Shown: one piece after another, positions 25,614-33,370 of the stretch
How positions within the stretch are numbered: the stretch's first letter is position 1
Layout: each line of letters begins with the position of its first letter
Assembly (NCBI GenBank): GCA_016281125.1
Contig: JAEEIA010000056.1
Location: forward strand, 62,001 to 126,000
Direction of reading: 5' to 3'
Source: Oscillospiraceae bacterium
GTDB lineage: Bacteria > Bacillota > Clostridia > Oscillospirales > Ruminococcaceae
Length of the DNA: 64,000 bases
The notes under the pieces: generated by a model
Seen by the model: only the letters and a program-made list of their open reading frames with translations
Told to the model about the DNA's origin: nothing
Databases searched by the model: none
Translations under genes and position numbers: made by a program

Positions 25614-26450
25614 TTATGAAGCCGTTTTTTCGGTATAGCGCGGATCCTTGACGCCGTCGGGCCAGACCGGCTCCAGACCTGCCACGGTCGCGGTATAGAA
25701 TTTGAGGATAAACTGCGCATCATCGACAGAAACCTCGCCGTCGCCGTTGATGTCGCAGAGTGTGCTCTGCATGGCGTTCGGCGCATTCTCCGAAACCGTG
25801 CCGGCAACGCGCGCCACATATGCACGCAGGACAAGCTGTGCGTCGGAAACGTCGGTTTGACCGTCGCCGTTGTAATCGCCGCGGCCGCCGGTGTAATAAT
25901 CCAGCCGGATGCCGAGTGTCTGTGTCTTGATGCCGTCCTTGACGGTATCGGCGGGCTTTCCGGCTGCCGGTGCGAGGGCTTCGGTCGCCTTGCAGGCTTT
26001 TCCGGAAACCGTAATCTCCATGTCCGTGTGCGTAAATGCATTCGGTTCCTTGGAATAATCGGCATTTTCCATGGTGAATTTGTACTCGACGGTGCGGTCA
26101 TTGCTCTTGCTTGCGGTGACCGGCGAGTAGGTCAGGCGGAGCGTATAGTCGCCGCGCTCGACCGCAAAGCGGTACTTCGTTCCGGCGGTGCTGCCGGTGA
26201 GCGTGCTGTCATAGAGCGGCAGCGGATCGCGCTCCGGTGAATGCTGAATCAGCTCCGCGCGCACCGGCACCGCTGCTGTCATCGTAATATACATCAGATC
26301 GTCGGAAAGCGGCTCGTAGCCCGCGCAGACGGTCTTGACATCGACCGGTTCGGCTGTTTTCTCCGCAGCGGCAGCGGGCATTGCAGTCCCGCCGGACAAA
26401 ACGGCAGCAGACAGCAGCACGGCGGCTGCCCGTTTCAGAATCAGATTCAT
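25614..26450 (-). CDS. Secreted dockerin protein of unknown function
   Basis: The 278-residue protein has a signal peptide (1-29, AAAA cleavage region), a domain of about 150 residues with no recognised family (beta-rich, with YTLRLTY and VEYKFTMENA strands) and a C-terminal type I dockerin with two calcium loops: GDYNGDGQTDVSDAQLVL and DINGDGEVSVDDAQFIL. It should be delivered to a scaffoldin. RBS AGGAGG. The upstream region carries a 23-bp element also found upstream of the fumarase gene promoter. Confidence 0.85.
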   Translation of the reverse strand: MNLILKRAAAVLLSAAVLSGGTAMPAAAAEKTAEPVDVKTVCAGYEPLSDDLMYITMTAAVPVRAELIQHSPERDPLPLYDSTLTGSTAGTKYRFAVERGDYTLRLTYSPVTASKSNDRTVEYKFTMENADYSKEPNAFTHTDMEITVSGKACKATEALAPAAGKPADTVKDGIKTQTLGIRLDYYTGGRGDYNGDGQTDVSDAQLVLRAYVARVAGTVSENAPNAMQSTLCDINGDGEVSVDDAQFILKFYTATVAGLEPVWPDGVKDPRYTEKTAS

Positions 26451-26479
26451 ATTGTTGCCTCCTAAAAAGATTTCGTCTT

Positions 26480-26508
26480 ATTATAGCACAACGCGGCGGT
26501 TTTGTCAA
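26480..26508 (-). promoter_or_regulatory. Promoter of the small dockerin gene
   Basis: TTGACA (26503-26508), 17-nt spacer, TATAAT (26480-26485) on the minus strand, with TGTGC before the -10. Confidence 0.88.
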
Positions 26509-26534
26509 CGCAGATTCTGCGCATTTAAGCGGCA

Positions 26535-26557
26535 AATCAGGAAGTTGAAAGAAAACC
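26535..26557. repeat. 23-bp element, copy 1
   Basis: Identical over 23 bases to 50693-50715. It lies 26 bases upstream of the -35 hexamer of the minus-strand promoter at 26480-26508; copy 2 lies 27 bases upstream of the fumarase promoter -35. Confidence 0.7.
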
Positions 26558-26735
26558 TTAATAATTGTTTTTGGCTTTGCTTTTTTCATTATGCCCGCAG
26601 ACCGGGGGCAGCGGCTTTTTCCCGCCGTGACGCGTCCTGCCGCCGGAAACACCGCTATTCGCAGGAAAACGGGTGCTCACTGCGCGGATTTGGCGGTGAG
26701 CGCCTGTTTTGGCCGCGATCCGGTCAAAATCGGAC

Positions 26736-26764
26736 TTGCAATTTTTTTCGATATATATTATAAT
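26736..26764 (+). promoter_or_regulatory. Promoter of the CorC/HlyC family gene
   Basis: TTGCAA, T-rich 17-nt spacer, TATAAT. The 351-bp gap between the divergent genes holds this, the opposite promoter and the 23-bp element; nothing else recognised. Confidence 0.82.
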
Positions 26765-26801
26765 AGTAATAACTATCCGTAAATACAGAAAGGATGCATT
26801 C

Positions 26802-28046
26802 ATGTTTTATCCCATTGCAATTCTCCTGCTGCTGGTGCTCTCGTCGCTGTTTTCCGCGAGTGAAACCGCGTTTTCCAGCGTCAATAAAATACGCCTGAAA
26901 AACGAAGCGATGCAGGGGAATCAGAAGGCGGCGAAAGCGCTTGCGCTCGCGGAATCCTTTGACCGCGCACTGACCGCCATTCTCATCGGCAACAACCTTG
27001 TCAATATTCTCTCGGCCTCGCTCGGCACGATCCTGTTCACCAAATGGTTCGGGCAGGGCGGCGTGGGCATCTCGACCGCCGCGATGACGGTGCTGGTACT
27101 GATCTTCGGTGAAATCCTGCCGAAAAGCTATGCAAAGGCGAATGCCGAAAAAATGGCGCTGTTCTTCGCGGGGCCGCTTTCCGCGCTGATCGTCATTCTG
27201 ACGCCGCTGATCTTCCTGCTGAATCAGCTTTCCAGGCTGGTGCAGAGCAAGCGCGGTACGCCGTCCGTGACGGAGGACGAGCTGAAAGTCATCGTCGATC
27301 AGATCGAGGAGGAGGGCGTGCTGGAGGAGCAGGAGAGCGAGCTTGTGCGCTCCGCACTGGAATTTGACGAAATCTCGGTGGACGAGGTGCTTGTTCCGCG
27401 CGTGCGCGTCACCGCGATCCAGAAGAATACGCCGATCCGGGAAATCAAGCAGATTTTCCTCTCAGAGCGCTATTCCAGACTGCCGGTCTATGACGATTCC
27501 ATTGACGACATCATCGGCTTTATCACGGAAAAGGATTTCTTCGGTCTGCTGGAGCATCACGGCAAGAGCATTGCACCGATTATCAAAACCATTCTGCGCC
27601 TGCCGGAATTTGCGCGCATCAGTGAGGCAATGCGGCAGATGCAGCGCGCCAAATCGCATATTGCGATTGTCATTGACCAGTACGGCGGCACCAAGGGCAT
27701 TGTCACGCTGGAGGACATCATCGAGGAGCTGGTCGGAGAGATTTACGACGAAGCGGACGAGGTTGTGCCGCTTGTGACGAAGCGCGCTGACGGCAGCTGG
27801 GAGGTGGACGGCGAGCTCTCCATTGCCGATCTCTGCGATGCGGTCGGCATTGACGAGCGCAGCATTGAAGTGGAAAGCACGTCGGTCGGCGGCTGGTTTA
27901 CCGAGCTTGCCGGACATATCGCGGAGCCGGGCGAAACCGTCGGCGGCGACTGGTTCCGGATGACCGTGCTCCAGATGCAGGAGCAGCATGTGAAGCGCAT
28001 TCTGCTGGAGCTGATACAGCCGGAGGCCGATCCGGAGGAAGCATAA
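26802..28046 (+). CDS. CorC/HlyC (CNNM-type) transporter family protein
   Basis: The 414-residue protein has a CNNM/DUF21 membrane domain (1-185, four helices, beginning with the SETAFSSVN motif), a CBS pair (about 200-320, with DSIDDIIGFITEKDF and HIAIVIDQYGGTKGIVTLEDIIEELVGE segments) and a C-terminal CorC_HlyC domain (330-410). Family members are linked to Mg2+ efflux; hemolysin is a historical name. ATG at 26802 follows GAAAGGA. Single-gene transcript with promoter and terminator of its own. Confidence 0.92.
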   Translation: MFYPIAILLLLVLSSLFSASETAFSSVNKIRLKNEAMQGNQKAAKALALAESFDRALTAILIGNNLVNILSASLGTILFTKWFGQGGVGISTAAMTVLVLIFGEILPKSYAKANAEKMALFFAGPLSALIVILTPLIFLLNQLSRLVQSKRGTPSVTEDELKVIVDQIEEEGVLEEQESELVRSALEFDEISVDEVLVPRVRVTAIQKNTPIREIKQIFLSERYSRLPVYDDSIDDIIGFITEKDFFGLLEHHGKSIAPIIKTILRLPEFARISEAMRQMQRAKSHIAIVIDQYGGTKGIVTLEDIIEELVGEIYDEADEVVPLVTKRADGSWEVDGELSIADLCDAVGIDERSIEVESTSVGGWFTELAGHIAEPGETVGGDWFRMTVLQMQEQHVKRILLELIQPEADPEEA

Positions 28047-28061
28047 GCTGCATTTCCGATA

Positions 28062-28104
28062 AAAAAACCGGGACACCCTGCAACATGTGGCGTCCCGGTT
28101 TCTG
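28062..28104. terminator. Bidirectional terminator
   Basis: Stem AACCGGGAC (28066-28074) / GTCCCGGTT (28092-28100) with A run before and T-rich tail after; it lies between convergent genes. Confidence 0.85.
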
Positions 28105-28155
28105 TTTATTCAGATGTGTGCGGCAGTTTCAATGTGCCGGCAAAACAAACGGGAA

Positions 28156-29187
28156 TCAGCGCTTTGTGAAATAGCCCTTCTGTCCCGGCAGGTCGAACCG
28201 TGCATACTTCTTGTTGGTGAAATCGCTGTTATAAGTTGTCCCGTTTCCGCCAACAAGATTGTTACAGCCATAAAACATATTCGTAGAGGTAGAATTAAGG
28301 ACGAAGTAGGTTTGGAACTTAGCGGATGCATAAATCGTTTTAAGGTTTGAGCATCCAAAGAACATACTACGCATGTCTTTGACACCGCAAGTATCCAGAG
28401 GGCGGAGATCTAAAGATTTGAGAGCAGAACATCCCTCGAACATGTGACTCATATCTGTGACTTTGGAAGTGTTGATGAGAGCAGCTTCAAATGATCTCAT
28501 ACTCTTGCAATACGAAAACATGCACTGCATATTCGTAACCTTAGAGCAATCCCAGTCCCAAATGTCGATATCTTTCAGTTTCTCACATTCATAGAACATA
28601 AAACTCATATCGGTACAGTTTTTGGTATTAAAGGTGTCGAGCCGCACAGACTGAAGATTTGTGCAATAATTGAACATATGACTCATGTTAGTAACTTGAG
28701 ATGTTTTGAAGCTGAGAAGACTAAGGGAAGTCAGGTTGGTGCAATTCTCAAACATTCCGGCCATATTTTTGCAGCTAGTTGTATTAAAGTTACTCAGATT
28801 AATCGAAGTGAGTTTAGTGCAATTAGCGAACATTCCGCACATATCCGTAACATTGCAGGTATTTGCATTTGACAGATCCATGGTTGTGGCTTGGATATTC
28901 TGGAACAAACAGTTACAGTCAGTTGGGAAGTTCGTTCCGTAATCGCAGACAACCTTTTTCACTCTGGGGTCATTTGCATAGGTTTGGACAGATGTTCTTG
29001 TAAAATTGCCGCGCAGCGTCAGCACGCCTGTGGTCGGATTGAATTCGCAGTAGGAAATTGCATTTGCCGTGATTGCGGTCTGGAAAAGTGCCGGGAACTG
29101 TTCTGCCATCGGGAGAGAGCTGCCGCCGATGACTGCGCAGGCCATGACGCCTGCAACTGCCTTTTTGATGAGTCGCTTCGTGTTCAT
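28156..29187 (-). CDS. Secreted BspA-like / DUF285 repeat protein
   Basis: The 343-residue protein has a signal-type N-terminus (1-43) and about eight repeats of 23-24 residues following the DUF285/BspA pattern, e.g. VTNMSHMFNYCTNLQSVRL and VTDMSHMFEGCSALKSLDL. Such leucine-rich-like repeats are surface binding modules. It has no dockerin, sorting signal or membrane anchor, so retention at the surface is unclear. The coding sequence is richer in A+T than its neighbours, hinting at acquisition or at repeat-driven drift. RBS AGGAGG. Confidence 0.85.
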   Translation of the reverse strand: MNTKRLIKKAVAGVMACAVIGGSSLPMAEQFPALFQTAITANAISYCEFNPTTGVLTLRGNFTRTSVQTYANDPRVKKVVCDYGTNFPTDCNCLFQNIQATTMDLSNANTCNVTDMCGMFANCTKLTSINLSNFNTTSCKNMAGMFENCTNLTSLSLLSFKTSQVTNMSHMFNYCTNLQSVRLDTFNTKNCTDMSFMFYECEKLKDIDIWDWDCSKVTNMQCMFSYCKSMRSFEAALINTSKVTDMSHMFEGCSALKSLDLRPLDTCGVKDMRSMFFGCSNLKTIYASAKFQTYFVLNSTSTNMFYGCNNLVGGNGTTYNSDFTNKKYARFDLPGQKGYFTKR

Positions 29188-29248
29188 TGTGATATCCTCC
29201 TAGCTGAAAAATAATATGATTTGTCTGATTTTGCACCAGACAGCTAAA

Positions 29249-29277
29249 ATTATATCACGCATTTTCCAAAAAGTCAA
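29249..29277 (-). promoter_or_regulatory. Promoter of the DUF285 protein gene
   Basis: TTGACT (29272-29277), 17-nt spacer, TATAAT (29249-29254) on the minus strand. Confidence 0.83.
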
Positions 29278-29343
29278 TATGTTCCAAAACATTTTGCAAA
29301 AAATAAAACATAACATATGAAGAAATTAACATTTCATATGACA

Positions 29344-29378
29344 GCAAAAGCCGGAGCAAAGCGCTGCTCCGGCTTCTG
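29344..29378 (-). terminator. Terminator of the XRE/membrane protein operon
   Basis: Stem AAGCCGGAGCA / TGCTCCGGCTT with a 6-nt loop, 14 bases after the stop of the minus-strand membrane protein gene. Confidence 0.82.
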
Positions 29379-29391
29379 CCGTATGAAATAT

Positions 29392-29913
29392 TCAGCCCGA
29401 GGTGATGCCGGAAGCAAACAGCCACGGCATCGTGACGACCGCAAAGAGCAGCGCAAGGATTTTGCGCTCCCGTTCATCGTCGATTGCCTTTTTGAAAGAG
29501 ATTTTGCTGTCGAACAGATAGATCAGCAGCGAGGACAGCAGCATACACGCTATGCAGACCGCCGCCGCGCCGGGGTCGCGCCAGATGTTTCCGAGAATCG
29601 CCTGCGAAAAGCGGGTCGATCCGTTGATCATCCCGGCGATCACAGCGACCAGCACGATGATGCCGCCGCCGACAATATCCGAGAGCATTCCGAACAGCCA
29701 GACCTTGAGAATGCTCTTTTTCCACTTCTCTTTAATATTGTCATGCTTTCTGAGCTTCAAAAACAGCAGCAGCAGGCCGCTGTCGATCAGGAAATTGCCC
29801 GCCAGAACGGGAACCCACATGACCGGGAAGATGACGAGCAGCCAGATCGGCATGATGATGTTGTACATACGGACTTCGTTGTTCTTCGGTGCAAAATAAT
29901 GACTGATCTTCAT
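29392..29913 (-). CDS. Membrane protein of unknown function, paired with XRE regulator
   Basis: The 173-residue protein has four predicted helices with a cytoplasmic Lys-rich segment (KLRKHDNIKEKWKKS) between helices two and three and a charged ERER segment before the last. No family is recognised. Its ATG overlaps the regulator stop by 4 bases, so the two form a tight two-gene unit. Such pairs are common in Firmicutes, where the regulator controls a membrane effector or is itself controlled through it; no function can be assigned. Confidence 0.7.
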   Translation of the reverse strand: MKISHYFAPKNNEVRMYNIIMPIWLLVIFPVMWVPVLAGNFLIDSGLLLLFLKLRKHDNIKEKWKKSILKVWLFGMLSDIVGGGIIVLVAVIAGMINGSTRFSQAILGNIWRDPGAAAVCIACMLLSSLLIYLFDSKISFKKAIDDERERKILALLFAVVTMPWLFASGITSG

Positions 29914-30371
29914 AACGCGCCCTCCTGTTCCAGCTCCTTTGCAAGGCGTCTGAGCATATCCGGATCGAAGGACGAGCAGATATGCTTGTTGTCAGCGGTC
30001 AGCAGGCGGTAGTGCCGGGAGATATAATTCTGCTGAATTTTCCAGCCCTCCCCCTGTTCGGTCAGCTCCCACCAGATACGCCCGCCCATTGTGCGCGGAT
30101 AATGCGGCGCGGTCTGTTCAAAGGCGTAGGCCTTGAGCATATCGGACATCTCGCCGCCGAAGGTGTTTTGCAGCACGGTGCTCTGCGAAAACAGCGAGCA
30201 GAACGCTGCGGTGCCTGTCCAGCCGAGCGACCCGCGCTCCTTTTCGATGCCGACCAGCGTTTTCTTGGAGATGCCGAGGCACTGCGCCATCTGCTCCTGC
30301 GTCAGACCGTATTCCGTCCGCACGAGCTTCACCAGTGCATCCACCTTTTTAATAAATGTATCGCGGTTCAT
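29910..30371 (-). CDS. XRE-family transcriptional regulator
   Basis: The 153-residue protein has an N-terminal helix-turn-helix (VRTEYGLTQEQMAQCLGISKK..LVGIEKERG, residues 17-48) and a C-terminal domain of about 90 residues without recognised family (RIWWELTEQGEGWKIQQN). A dyad overlapping its promoter suggests autoregulation. RBS AGGAGGG. Confidence 0.83.
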   Translation of the reverse strand: MNRDTFIKKVDALVKLVRTEYGLTQEQMAQCLGISKKTLVGIEKERGSLGWTGTAAFCSLFSQSTVLQNTFGGEMSDMLKAYAFEQTAPHYPRTMGGRIWWELTEQGEGWKIQQNYISRHYRLLTADNKHICSSFDPDMLRRLAKELEQEGAL

Positions 30372-30407
30372 GCCGCATCCCTCCTTTTGGTGTTGATGAT
30401 TCCTCTT

Positions 30408-30423
30408 AGTGCAATTTTACACT
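30408..30423. promoter_or_regulatory. Dyad operator candidate for the XRE regulator
   Basis: AGTGcAATTTTaCACT is a 16-bp near-perfect inverted repeat overlapping the -10 hexamer and start region of the regulator's promoter. Confidence 0.6.
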
Positions 30424-30442
30424 ATTTGAGCGGATTTGTCAA
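30414..30442 (-). promoter_or_regulatory. Promoter of the XRE/membrane protein operon
   Basis: TTGACA (30437-30442), 17-nt spacer, TAAAAT (30414-30419) on the minus strand. Confidence 0.8.
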
Positions 30443-30477
30443 GACCTTTTTCGGATTTTTCCCGGGCAGTGCCACCT

Positions 30478-30550
30478 GTTTCGCAAAGCGAAACTGTGCA
30501 GTTTGCCATCGGCAAACATGCGGCTCCGTTGACCGAAAGCGCTCCGGTCA
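30478..30550. repeat. Three consecutive small hairpins
   Basis: Perfect arms GTTTCGC/GCGAAAC (30478-30494), GTTTGCC/GGCAAAC (30501-30517) and TGACCG/CGGTCA (30530-30550) occur in series in the 306-bp gap between divergent transcription units. No T runs follow, so they are not plain terminators. Confidence 0.6.
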
Positions 30551-30583
30551 GTCAAGTGCTGCATAAAAGATACTGCTCTCAAC

Positions 30584-30612
30584 TTGCTTTTTTCGCAACA
30601 TTGTGCTATAAT
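30584..30612 (+). promoter_or_regulatory. Promoter of the ABC exporter operon
   Basis: TTGCTT, 17-nt spacer, TATAAT preceded by TTGTGC. Confidence 0.83.
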
Positions 30613-30677
30613 ATAGAAACCGGCATCTCCGCCGGTTCCATTCCATACCATCGAATCCAAACAAACGGAGAAACATC

Positions 30678-31385
30678 ATGAAATTCATCATCTCTCATCT
30701 CTCAAAAGGCTTTGAGAAAAAGGAAGTCCTCCGGGACATCGACTTCGCCTTTGAGGAAGGCCGCATCTACGGCCTGCTCGGGCGGAACGGCGCCGGAAAA
30801 ACCACGCTGTTCAACTGTCTGAACGGCGACCTGAAGCCCGACGGCGGCAGCTTTTATCTGGAGGAGAACGGACAGCAGCGTCCCATGAAAACCGACGACA
30901 TCGGCTATGTGCTCTCCACGCCGACCGTCCCGGAATTCCTCACCGGCCGCGAATTTCTCAAGTTCTTCATCGACATCAACCGTGACAGCATCCCGCAGGC
31001 CACCGACCCCGAGGCATATTTCAGCTATATGCGCATCGCGCCGGAGGACCGCGACAAGCTGCTCCGCGATTACTCGCACGGCATGAAGAACAAAATGCAG
31101 ATGATCGTCAACATCATCGCAGAGCCGAATCTTCTGCTGCTTGACGAGCCGCTGACCTCTCTGGACGTTGTGGTCGCGGAGGAAATCAAGGAGCTGCTCC
31201 GCACGCAGAAGCAGGGCAGAATCATCATTCTCTCGACGCATATCCTCGACCTCGCGCTCGACCTCTGCGACGAGATCGTGCTGCTGAATCACGGTGTTCT
31301 GGAGCCGGTGGACAAGAGCAATCTGGACAGCCACGGCTTCCGCGAAAAGATCATCGAAGCGCTGCGGGAGGAAGATCATGTTTAA
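30678..31385 (+). CDS. ABC transporter ATP-binding protein
   Basis: The 235-residue ATPase shows Walker A LLGRNGAGKTTLF (near 37), a signature region YSHGMKNKMQM in place of the usual LSGGQ, Walker B LLLLDEPLTSLDV and the LSTHI H-loop. The degenerate signature is common in ABC-2 type exporters. It pairs with the membrane protein gene that overlaps it by 8 bases. RBS is GGAG 12 bases upstream. Confidence 0.9.
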   Translation: MKFIISHLSKGFEKKEVLRDIDFAFEEGRIYGLLGRNGAGKTTLFNCLNGDLKPDGGSFYLEENGQQRPMKTDDIGYVLSTPTVPEFLTGREFLKFFIDINRDSIPQATDPEAYFSYMRIAPEDRDKLLRDYSHGMKNKMQMIVNIIAEPNLLLLDEPLTSLDVVVAEEIKELLRTQKQGRIIILSTHILDLALDLCDEIVLLNHGVLEPVDKSNLDSHGFREKIIEALREEDHV

Positions 31386-32967
31386 GACATTCCGGCAGTC
31401 CTTCGCGGTCAAATGCACGTCCCGCGCCAATGCATTTCTGTTCGCGCTGAAACAGATTCCGCTGATCAAGAAGCTGATTCCGCAGGAAGCCTATTCCGCG
31501 CGCGGCGTCAAAGGCTTTGCAATGGTTGTGATCGGACTGTGGGAGTTCAGCATCACCTTTCTGACCAAGGCCTTTTATCTCGGTCTTGTCCTGGGATCCA
31601 CCCTGCTGATTTCCGAGGCTTATGACGAGCCCTCGGGCAAAGGCTGTGTCTTCCTGCATATGCTGCTGTTCCTGACCGCAACCGGCGGCCTCATCAATAC
31701 AAAGTTCCTTGACAGCTCCAAGCTCGGCTACAACATCGTCAATCTGCTGCGCATGGACGCAAAGCAGTATACGCTTTCCAGTTTCTTCTACCATCAGCTG
31801 CGTTATCTGATCGGCTGGCTGCCGTTCTCGCTGCTGTTCGGACGGCTCTGCGAGCTGCCGGTCTGGCTCTGCCTGCTGCTGCCGTTCGCGGTGGTCGGCT
31901 CCAAGCTGCTCGGCGCGCGTTTCGCACTGTTCGCAGAAAAGCGCTTCGGCATTGTACAGGACGAAAAAGGGGCGACGCTCTGGGTTATGATCTATCTGAT
32001 CCTGATGTTCAGTGCGGCAATCTTCCTGCCGATCATCCGGATGCCGCTGCCGTCCGCAGTTTCCGCAGGCATTCTGCTTGCGATGATCCCGCTCGGCATC
32101 CTCTGCATCCGCCCGATCTTACAGTTCGATTCATACAATTATAAAACACTCACGCGCAGGCTCCAGCTCAACGCGATGAACCAGATGAACGACGCGAAGC
32201 TGAACCTCAAGCGCAATGCGGAAAAGAACATCTCCACGGATCCTTCCGTGACAAGCAGCCGCAGCGGCTTTGAGTTCCTGAACGAGCTGTTCATCAAGCG
32301 GCACAGCAAAATTCTGTGGAGCGCAACGGAAAAGATTTCAGCGGTGCTGCTGGTACTGCTCGCGGCGGCACTGCTCTTCGTGCTGCGCGCACCGAAATCC
32401 CACGAAACGGTCAACAGCCTGCTGATGACGAAGCTGCCGATGATCTGGCTGATTCTGTATGCGCTGAACCGCGGCACCAGCTTCACACAGGCCTGCTTCA
32501 TGAACTGCGACCACTCGCTGCTGACCTATCCGTTCTACAAAAAGCCCGGCGCGATTCTGCGCCTGTTCCGGATCCGTCTGCGGGAAATCTCCAAGATCAA
32601 TGCAGTGCCTGCCGCAATCATCGGCTTCGGTGCGGCGCTGCTGCTGTTCCTGACCGGCGGCACAGAGAATCCGCTGAATTACGCAGTGCTGATCGTCGCG
32701 CCGATCGCTGTGAGCATGTTCTTCTCGCTCCACTATCTGATGCTGTACTACCTGTTCCAGCCGTACACATCGGGCACAGAGATGAAGGGCGGCGCGTATT
32801 CACTCATCACAGCAGGAACCTATTTCGTCTGTTACATGCTGATGCAGGTGCAGCTCCCGACGCTGATGTTCGGGCTGATGTGCATTCTGTTCTGCCTGTG
32901 CTACTGCCTCATCGCATATGCGCTGGTGTATAAATTCGCACCGAAAACCTTTAAGCTGAGAAGCTGA
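31378..32967 (+). CDS. ABC transporter permease (large, ABC-2-like)
   Basis: The 529-residue protein has about eleven hydrophobic helices in two blocks (residues 45-260 and 320-525) separated by a polar stretch. It has no conserved catalytic motif and matches the general plan of permeases coded next to a stand-alone ATPase. The start at 31378 overlaps the ATPase gene and has GGGAGGAAG upstream. The substrate is unknown. Confidence 0.8.
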   Translation: MFKTFRQSFAVKCTSRANAFLFALKQIPLIKKLIPQEAYSARGVKGFAMVVIGLWEFSITFLTKAFYLGLVLGSTLLISEAYDEPSGKGCVFLHMLLFLTATGGLINTKFLDSSKLGYNIVNLLRMDAKQYTLSSFFYHQLRYLIGWLPFSLLFGRLCELPVWLCLLLPFAVVGSKLLGARFALFAEKRFGIVQDEKGATLWVMIYLILMFSAAIFLPIIRMPLPSAVSAGILLAMIPLGILCIRPILQFDSYNYKTLTRRLQLNAMNQMNDAKLNLKRNAEKNISTDPSVTSSRSGFEFLNELFIKRHSKILWSATEKISAVLLVLLAAALLFVLRAPKSHETVNSLLMTKLPMIWLILYALNRGTSFTQACFMNCDHSLLTYPFYKKPGAILRLFRIRLREISKINAVPAAIIGFGAALLLFLTGGTENPLNYAVLIVAPIAVSMFFSLHYLMLYYLFQPYTSGTEMKGGAYSLITAGTYFVCYMLMQVQLPTLMFGLMCILFCLCYCLIAYALVYKFAPKTFKLRS

Positions 32968-32980
32968 AAAATCACGTATT

Positions 32981-33036
32981 CCGGCGGTTATCCGCTCTGC
33001 AAGCACGGCAGGGCGGATGGCCGCCGAAAATTTTTA
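32981..33036 (+). terminator. Terminator of the ABC exporter operon
   Basis: Long two-part stem CGGCGG..ATCCGC..CTGC with GGCAG..GCGGAT..CCGCCG, then AAAATTTTT. Confidence 0.85.
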
Positions 33037-33234
33037 ACCTGATTTTCTTGCTTTTATTCAATTTGGATTATATTCATCACTTATTGCGGATTGTAATAAT
33101 TAACCATTTGGTGTTTTCAGCTGCAAAGCGCATGATTCAGGAAATCACAATGAAAAATCGAAAAAAACATATTGTTAAGAATGGTGAATAATGAATATAT
33201 GCATGTCTTGCGGGCAGAGGCCATTTCGCAATAT

Positions 33235-33270
33235 CAGACTAGATTTTATCATTGAATTATGTTATAGTAA
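33235..33270 (+). promoter_or_regulatory. Extended -10 promoter element of the M4 protease gene (36-bp shared element, copy 1)
   Basis: Matches 35553-35588 at 29 of 36 positions: a CAGACTrGATTT block and an invariant TATGTTATAGTAA with TGt before TATAGT (33263-33268). The -35 region is poor, so the extended -10 should matter. The remaining part of the 403-bp gap, 33037-33234, is AT-rich with no gene seen. Confidence 0.65.
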
Positions 33271-33370
33271 AAAAGTCCGGAAGCGAACCGATTTCCCCTT
33301 ATCGGCTTTTCAGCATCGTGTTTCAGCTTTCGTGTTGCGGACAATCATATTGTGAAGGAGAAAAGTGAAT

